This document shows, piece by piece, positions 58,330 through 64,000 of a stretch of 64,000 bases of DNA (positions within the stretch are counted from its first letter, which is position 1; each line of letters begins with the position of its first letter). The position numbers and the translations under genes are program-made. The notes under the pieces were generated by a model that did no database searches, was not told where the DNA came from, and saw only the letters and a list, made by a program, of their open reading frames with translations. The stretch is taken from the NCBI RefSeq assembly GCF_021347895.1, contig NC_067136.1:4427946-4491945 (forward strand), in the 5' to 3' direction. Source of the stretch: Acanthochromis polyacanthus (Eukaryota; Chordata; Actinopteri; Pomacentridae).

Positions 58330-60371
58330 GTGAGTTTGATCTTCATCCTATATGATGTTTTGTTGTTAATCTGCAGATAAATGTAGTAAAATAACATTGT
58401 TTGCTACTGAACTGTAGTGAAGGTTGAACAGAATAAACAGAACTTCTACTGATAGAATGAACTGAGTTACTTCACAGAAATGACTGTTTATCCTGTTACA
58501 GACTGGAAATAATGAACTTTACTGCTGCTTTTACGATCCAACCTCTAGGGGCTGGCTGGATGCAACAAATTAACCAGATGTTATTGGTTTAGGTTAAGGG
58601 ATTTATTGCTTAGTAGTAAAAGGGAACGGAAGAGTGACAATAAAACACAAGTCGAGTGGGTGCTGCTAAAACAAAGAACAGAATAAAACATAACAAAGGC
58701 TAACAGAGTTTGCAACTAAGCTAAACACAAAGAAAACAACTAAACTCCCTAGCCAAACCAAACTACAGAAGCAACACCCACCACCAGAAACAAAAACTAA
58801 TACAAAAGGTGTACAGAACAAACTAAACAGAACCGGTGCCTCTGAAACTGGTGTACATACTGAGCGCGGTACACAAAAGCTCAGTATACGAAGTGGCTTC
58901 TACACATAGTTGGCAAACTACAAAAGTGGAGCCTCAGTGTCCACACTAAACTAAGCCAACAGAAGGTCGGAGTTGTCTGGAGCACCCACCACAAGTGCTT
59001 CCAGACCGAAAGACCACGCAGAACCACAATACAGAACCACAATACAGAGAGGCACCAGGGTGGACTGGTCAAAGCACCAGCCACCAAGACTAATGGCGTG
59101 GTGGGGCTTTATAGTCCACAGGTGTGGTGCTTGGATGCCTTCGATTGGTCCGGGGAGGAGGAGCTGGAGGGTGGCCCAATCAGGATGGCCGAAGGGCGGG
59201 GAGAACCAGACTGGAGTGCAGGTCGTCATCAGCTCTGTGTCATCAGCTGAAACGGATGGCAGCTGGGGTTCCAAAGACTCTGCAAAAGTCACAACTGAAC
59301 CCACACACACATTTCTCCCAAACAAAAGGCCCAATAAAGCACCACCTCACAACGAACGGCACACCAATACTGGTGGCCGTAACATTGGCTTTGATGCCAA
59401 ACTATTTAATTGTTTTACTTCTTATCCTCTGAACAATGTCAACAAAGCTGGATTTAGATTTTAAAGCTGGTTTCTTCTCTGCAGAAGTGATAATAAAGGT
59501 TGTTTCTCCAGATTCTGATCCTGCTGCTTCATGTCTGACTACAACCTGTTGAACTGCTTCACAACAAACAGATCAGGAGTTTCTCTACAGGATCAGTCCA
59601 CAGAGATTCTAGAAAACCACTAATAATAGAAGAAGAAACAGCAGAAACGTCTGATTCCACTTTTCTGCTGATGGTTGAACTGACCATGTGTGACTCCATA
59701 GATCTGATTAGTGTAGAAAACATCCAGACTGTAGTTTACCAGAACTTCCTGCTGCTCTGTAGAATCTGTTTCTACAACCAGAGACTTTAGAGACAGTCTG
59801 TCTGAACACAGATCATGTTCCTCTGGACACACCATGCTAAAGATAAAGAGAGTTTAGGTTTATTATGAAAGTTTAGTTCCTCTTCCTGTAGTTCAGCTCT
59901 GAGTTTTTAAAACAAACAAGAAGAAGCAGTTTTCTGTTCTCAGACCACATTAACTGAGTGAAAAGCAGCTCAGCATTGAGACGTTAAACTGACTCAGAGC
60001 TGATGTGACTCTGCAGGAGAACCAGCTCTGGAACATCATTAAATGTTTTGAATGTCAAATGTGGATGCAAAGTTTCTGATTTGTTGGTCTCCCCGTCTAT
60101 TGCCTTCTCCCTGATCTAAACTCTGACAATCTGCCGGTTAAACAAATGAACCACACCTTAGTTTGTGATGAAGTCAAAATGAAACTGATCTGTGAGTTCA
60201 GAGGATTTTCTCTGTCAGGTTGAATCAGCCTCTAAAAACTGTAAATAATCAGAGATGAATGAAGACAGAGAGCAGCAGCCTCCATCTTTACTGAGCAGAA
60301 ACCACAGCAGGAAAGTTTAACGTTGCTTCTTTCAAACATTCACTTACAGAGAATTCATCAGAGACCAGATT
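58330..60371. repeat. Copy B of the duplicated B7-like 3' flank
   Basis: Collinear with 36205-36735 plus 41936-42598. It follows the complete B7-like gene and is interrupted by an LTR-like insert at 58529-59384. The match is near-identical over hundreds of bases, indicating a recent tandem duplication in the cluster. Confidence 0.85.
58529..59384 (+). mobile_element. LTR-like insertion interrupting duplicated flank B
   Basis: Sequence absent from copy A begins near ttttacgatccaacctcta and ends ggtggccgtaaca. The inverted ends ttacg and cgtaa suggest TGTTACG...CGTAACA before a mutation at the second base. In + orientation there is a TATA-like ggctttatag (about 59104) and an AATAAA (59331), spaced as in an LTR. 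No clear target duplication is visible. Confidence 0.5.
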
Positions 60372-61070
60372 TACCACCTTTCACTCCTCTGAAGGACTTT
60401 TATGTCGTAGATTCTCCCTGAAGGCGTCAAAACTAGTTTATAAATGTTCAGTAAAGGTAATAATGGATGTGTTGGTGTTTAGATGCTCTAAATAACAGGG
60501 AGCTTTTAGATTGAATTTAGGTGAAGTTAAAGGTGATAAATGAGACCTGTGAATACTAAGAACAGAGAATTTTAAACTCCTGAAGCAGCTGGCCTTTACT
60601 ACTGCAGGTGAAAGCTAAACTGAATACTGGTTGGTTTCAGCAGCAACAGAACCATAAGAGCTTTATATGTCAGAGTCTACAAACACCAGAGAAAGCTGCT
60701 GATCTATTGTTGATCACCGCTGACAAAAGATGAACGAATAAAAAAGTCACCAGGAGGACTTGGAAAGTCGCCAGACTTAGAGACAAGTTCGTCCAGTTGA
60801 AATCAGTCGTTGAACGAGTTCTGAAGAAGTCACGTGATTTATAGGAATCAGAGCTAGTGAAGCTCCACCTGCACACCTGTGGGCTCTGGAGAGGATACTG
60901 AGTTTATCACAGGTGATTCTGCTTTACTCTGCTGCTCCTCACAGATTCTACTCTAAAATAATAATCAGTAAACAACATTAACGTGTGTTTACTGGTTAAA
61001 CTTTGTTTTTTTTTAATTGGATATTTTCACCAAACTACCAGTGAGATCAAAGGAGGAAGAAGACGGTAGA
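60372..61070. other. Upstream region of the next B7-like gene
   Basis: The end of this stretch (aataataatcagtaaacaac, then attaacgtgtg) parallels 53160-53200 upstream of the complete gene, so the promoter-proximal region is duplicated too. No exon is seen. Confidence 0.5.
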
Positions 61071-61779
61071 ATGTCTGCTGGAACATCTGCATCATTCTGT
61101 TTCATGTGTTTCCTGATCTGCTTTGGTGAAGGTGAGTTCTAAAGTTAATTATATATAACATTTATTAATTCTCCCTCTGATGGACCTGGACAGGCTCTTA
61201 TTTTGTAGGAATCAATGCATTTACCAACAGTGTAATAATGTGATTACTCATGTTGTTTTTGTTTTAAGGATGTAATAACTTTTGCTGTTTTTGTATTTTG
61301 GCTCTGAGCTTTGATATATTAGTGTTATTATTATTTTTATATGGTGTCAGCATCTAATAAAAACTCAAGACTTTCAAAAACACTGCTATAAAAACATTAT
61401 ACAGGATCATTATTTTCTGCTGAGTATAATGTATGATCATGTTTTTGCACAATCTGATACATGTCCATGATGAGTAACAAAACTGATTATTATTATTATT
61501 GTTATTATTACTATTATTATTACTATGACTAGATGGCAGGGCCGTACAGAGACCTTTGGAGGGGCAGCTGGTCAAAGTTAAAAGGGGGCACATGGAGCAT
61601 GGATTTGAAACACCATCCAGAAACACACCTGACAATAAAACTGGTTGAATTGTAGCAGAAGATATTCATAAAGAATGTAACATGGAATCACCACAAACCA
61701 GATCATTGTTCACTCCTCACAGCTTTGTTAGGGAGCAGTCTATGTTTGACCTGATGGGGACATTCAACAGCTTCTGTTG

Positions 61780-61822
<43 letters not shown>

Positions 61823-64000
61823 CATCACTAGAGGGTGGCTCTAGTGATCTGAGAGTGTAGACACTAAAAAGAGCACTGACGGATCGTAGCTGATTAAACA
61901 AGTGTTCTGTGATCATGACAAGAATCAAAGATAACCAACAGTGAAAATGTCTGACTGACTGTCATCCTGCTGATTGTTTGTAGGAGACTCAGGCTGACTG
62001 TTGGAGCTAAACAGGACCAGTTGTTCATTGGTAAACTGAAAGGGAAACATTAATGGAGGGACCAGAATAAAGGAGGTACAGCCTTTATCCACAAAGCCAG
62101 AATTCAAGCTGTGCATTCATTTAGGACATAGGAAGATAAAATATTAGCCATCAGACACTGGACTGTTTAACTGAGGCTGCTCTTCCTGCAGTCCTTGATT
62201 TTAAATTTCATACTTTTCCAGACATATACTTCATAGCCTGGAATTTTCTCCATGGTGCTGATTCATAATCTGTCCTTTATCATTTCTAGTGCTAATAATA
62301 AAGTAAAACAAAAGTCATTAAATGATACAGAAATCATGTATTTAAATGTGTTTGTGCTTTTATTCAGTTTGACTATCCACTTTGTGCAAAACAGCAAAGT
62401 TATAAAAGTTATATATTTTATATTTATGCATATTATATTTAAATTGTCTGTATATGCAAATATTATAAACAAGTACTGATATGTTTAAATGAGAGGTTGA
62501 GAAAATCACAATTCAAATTCTTCTATTTATTATTGTTATTGTATTTATACTGCAATAGTCTAAAATTATGTGAAAATGCATTTATATAGATTTAGTGAAA
62601 TAAATAACCTCCGCCTCATTGCCTCTAGAAACAGGAAACACACTGCAGCTCACTGACAGTAAAATAATTAATCTCTCTGATGCACTTTGACAACAGAAAC
62701 ATACAGAAACATAAAGAAGCCTGGCATACTTTATCCTCTCAGCACTGTGTGGTTAACCAGCAGCTATAACTGATGAGAGGTCTGTTAGAGTCAGACACAC
62801 ACACAGGATGATCACTTCACTTCATCAGTCATCTAGAATACACCGTACACAAACCAATCCTGCTGCAGAACCTCCTCACCATCAGGACCATCAGTTGCTG
62901 AATTTCTCCCTCAGGTCTTCGGTTTCTAGACTAACAGCGCTGAGCTACAGGGAACATCTGGACACATCTGGGCAGTGAGGGACGTCTACATAGTATGACT
63001 GACCAACGGTAGACCTGAATTATTATAATCATTATTATTGTTTTATTTATTATTTTGGGCCTCAAAGACTTTTACACACACACTTACAAATAAAAAATTA
63101 GATGAAATGAAATTAAAAAAAAACAACTTTGACAAAAGGGCACTTTGGGCATTAAGAGGCAAAAGGGGCAGATGCTTTAGCCCCCTCTGTCCCCCCCTCT
63201 GAATGTGCCTGCTAGATGTTAATAACTCATACACAGAAATGTGTTGCACATGTAGGGTAATTTATATTATTCTGTATCTGGAACTCTGACTGGATGTGCC
63301 AGCTGTTTCTGGAAGCCCCTAGGGTCAGGTATAAACACTGGGGGGATGGAGCCTTTTCATTTGCTGGTCCAAGACTCCGGAACAAACTGCCCCCTGACAT
63401 TCACACCATCACTGACTTTGGCTTGTTTAAAGCACAGCTTAAAAGATATCTTTTCAGACTGGCTTTTAATACACAGTAATGTGGTGACATTTTATTTCAT
63501 TTTATTTTATTCTATTTTATCTTACTTTATCTGGTTTTATCTGGTTTTATCAGATTGTATTTTCCTGATATGCTCTGTTGTTGCTTTCTTTTAATCTGCT
63601 TTTATTTCTTATTTTAATGTTTTTTTTTTTGAACTGGAAAGCACTTTGGTCACCATGAGTGTTGTAAAGTGCTCTATAAATAAATCTTGATTGATTGATT
63701 GATTGATTGATGTGTACATGTTCATACATGTGTGCAAAAACACTGCCATAAAAACATATATGATGATTATTTTCCATTGACTATAAGGTATGAACGTTTT
63801 TTTACACAATCTGATATGTGTTCATGATAACAACAGCAATGATGATGATGATGATTATTAGCACTACTATTATTGTTATTATTATTATTATTATTACCTG
63901 TATTATTGTTATTAGTGTGTGAGCATCGATTGGTGCAAAGACCCTGTTTGAAACCTATGGGTTTCTTTTTCTTAATATTCTTTCTTTGGCAGACTTTTCA
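61071..64000 (+). CDS. Next B7-like gene, leader exon only in window (partial)
   Basis: The leader exon 61071-61131 encodes MSAGTSASFCFMCFLICFGE and ends with donor ag-gtgagttc in phase 1, like the leaders at 51488 and 53280. A purine-rich run (gatcaaaggaggaagaagac) precedes the ATG as in its paralogues. The intron then runs through a hAT element and a LINE tail. A good acceptor (ttctttctttggcag, ending at 63992) lies at the window edge, so the V-set exon probably starts at 63993. Only the first bases of that exon are visible, so the product is inferred from the cluster. Confidence 0.6.
61362..61528. repeat. Intron repeat, first copy
   Basis: aaaaacactgctataaaaac through tgcacaatctgataca and a long (tta)n tract matches 63737-63900. 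The two copies flank the hAT and LINE insertions in the same intron. Confidence 0.75.
61537..63211. mobile_element. Non-autonomous hAT-like element (1.68 kb)
   Basis: Starts cagggccgtacagagacc and ends ctctgaatgtgcctg (inverse caggcacattcagagggggg). Both inner flanks carry runs of G/C (gggggcac, gccccctctgtcccc). The octamers ctagatgg (61529-61536) and ctagatgt (63212-63219) form an 8-bp duplication with one mismatch. It encodes no transposase and contains a (gat)n tract. Confidence 0.75.
61780..61822 (+). repeat. (GAT)n microsatellite
   Basis: A tract of about 14 GAT units inside the hAT-like element. Confidence 0.95.
63280..63712 (+). mobile_element. LINE 3' end with (GATT)n tail
   Basis: The frame RYKHWGDGAFSFAGPRLRNK, continuing LPPDIHTITDFGLFKAQLKR and YLFRLAF to a stop at 63479, is the C-terminus of a Rex1/L2-type reverse transcriptase polyprotein. 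Downstream aagcactttggtcacc and gtaaagtgctctataaataa lead to a (gatt)n tail (63691-63711). It is 5'-truncated. Confidence 0.8.
63737..63900. repeat. Intron repeat, second copy
   Basis: aaaaacactgccataaaaac through acacaatctgatatgtgttc with (tta)n tracts; the partner is 61362-61528. Confidence 0.75.

Noticed and set aside
58881..59464. ORFs of 100-163 codons on both strands
   Set aside because: They lie within the LTR-like insert, in GC-richer sequence that leaves frames open by chance; no domain is seen.

Overview
The window looks like nuclear DNA of a ray-finned (teleost) fish. It is AT-rich, its genes are split by GT-AG introns, and most of it is mobile DNA of kinds typical of fish: IR/DR-type Tc1, hAT, Harbinger, Ty3/Gypsy, KDZ/Zisupton-like elements and LINEs. 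I found no bacterial, plasmid or phage feature and no rRNA or tRNA gene. All family names come from motif recognition, not from searches.

Layout. 1-2.5 kb: the end of a mobile-element-type gene (EEADSR motif, cysteine-rich tail) and decayed exons. 4.7-8.3 kb: a HIPK-like kinase pseudogene with a duplicated 5' leader. 9.3-10.5 kb: a hAT MITE holding a second hAT MITE. 11.07-23.30 kb: a near-complete 12.2-kb DNA transposon with TIRs and an 8-bp duplication. It carries one long minus-strand gene running from zinc fingers through a SWIM-like finger and a KDZ/HMGXB3-like transposase to a Ulp1 cysteine protease. The gene has at least four lesions, and a solo LTR sits in the 3' part of the element. 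24.13-32.04 kb: a Ty3/Gypsy element on the minus strand with intact gag and pol joined by a textbook -1 frameshift signal. It abuts a broken Harbinger transposase gene (32.04-33.29 kb). 33.69-35.95 kb: a TIR element with a 234-aa ORF.

36.2-64 kb is a tandem cluster of B7/butyrophilin-like immunoglobulin genes. One complete three-exon gene (leader, V-set, transmembrane plus short tail) runs 53.28-57.00 kb. There is an orphan leader exon at 51.49 kb, and the next gene starts at 61.07 kb and leaves the window. The 3' flank of the complete gene is duplicated about 22 kb upstream. The two copies were later interrupted by different elements: a hAT containing a THAP exon and an intact Tc1 in one, and an LTR in the other.

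Apart from the B7-like genes, nearly everything belongs to selfish elements. The liveliest by sequence are the Tc1 (344-aa uninterrupted transposase, 213-bp IR/DR ends) and the Gypsy element (open gag and pol, LTRs only a few percent apart). The most unusual is the large KDZ-like element.
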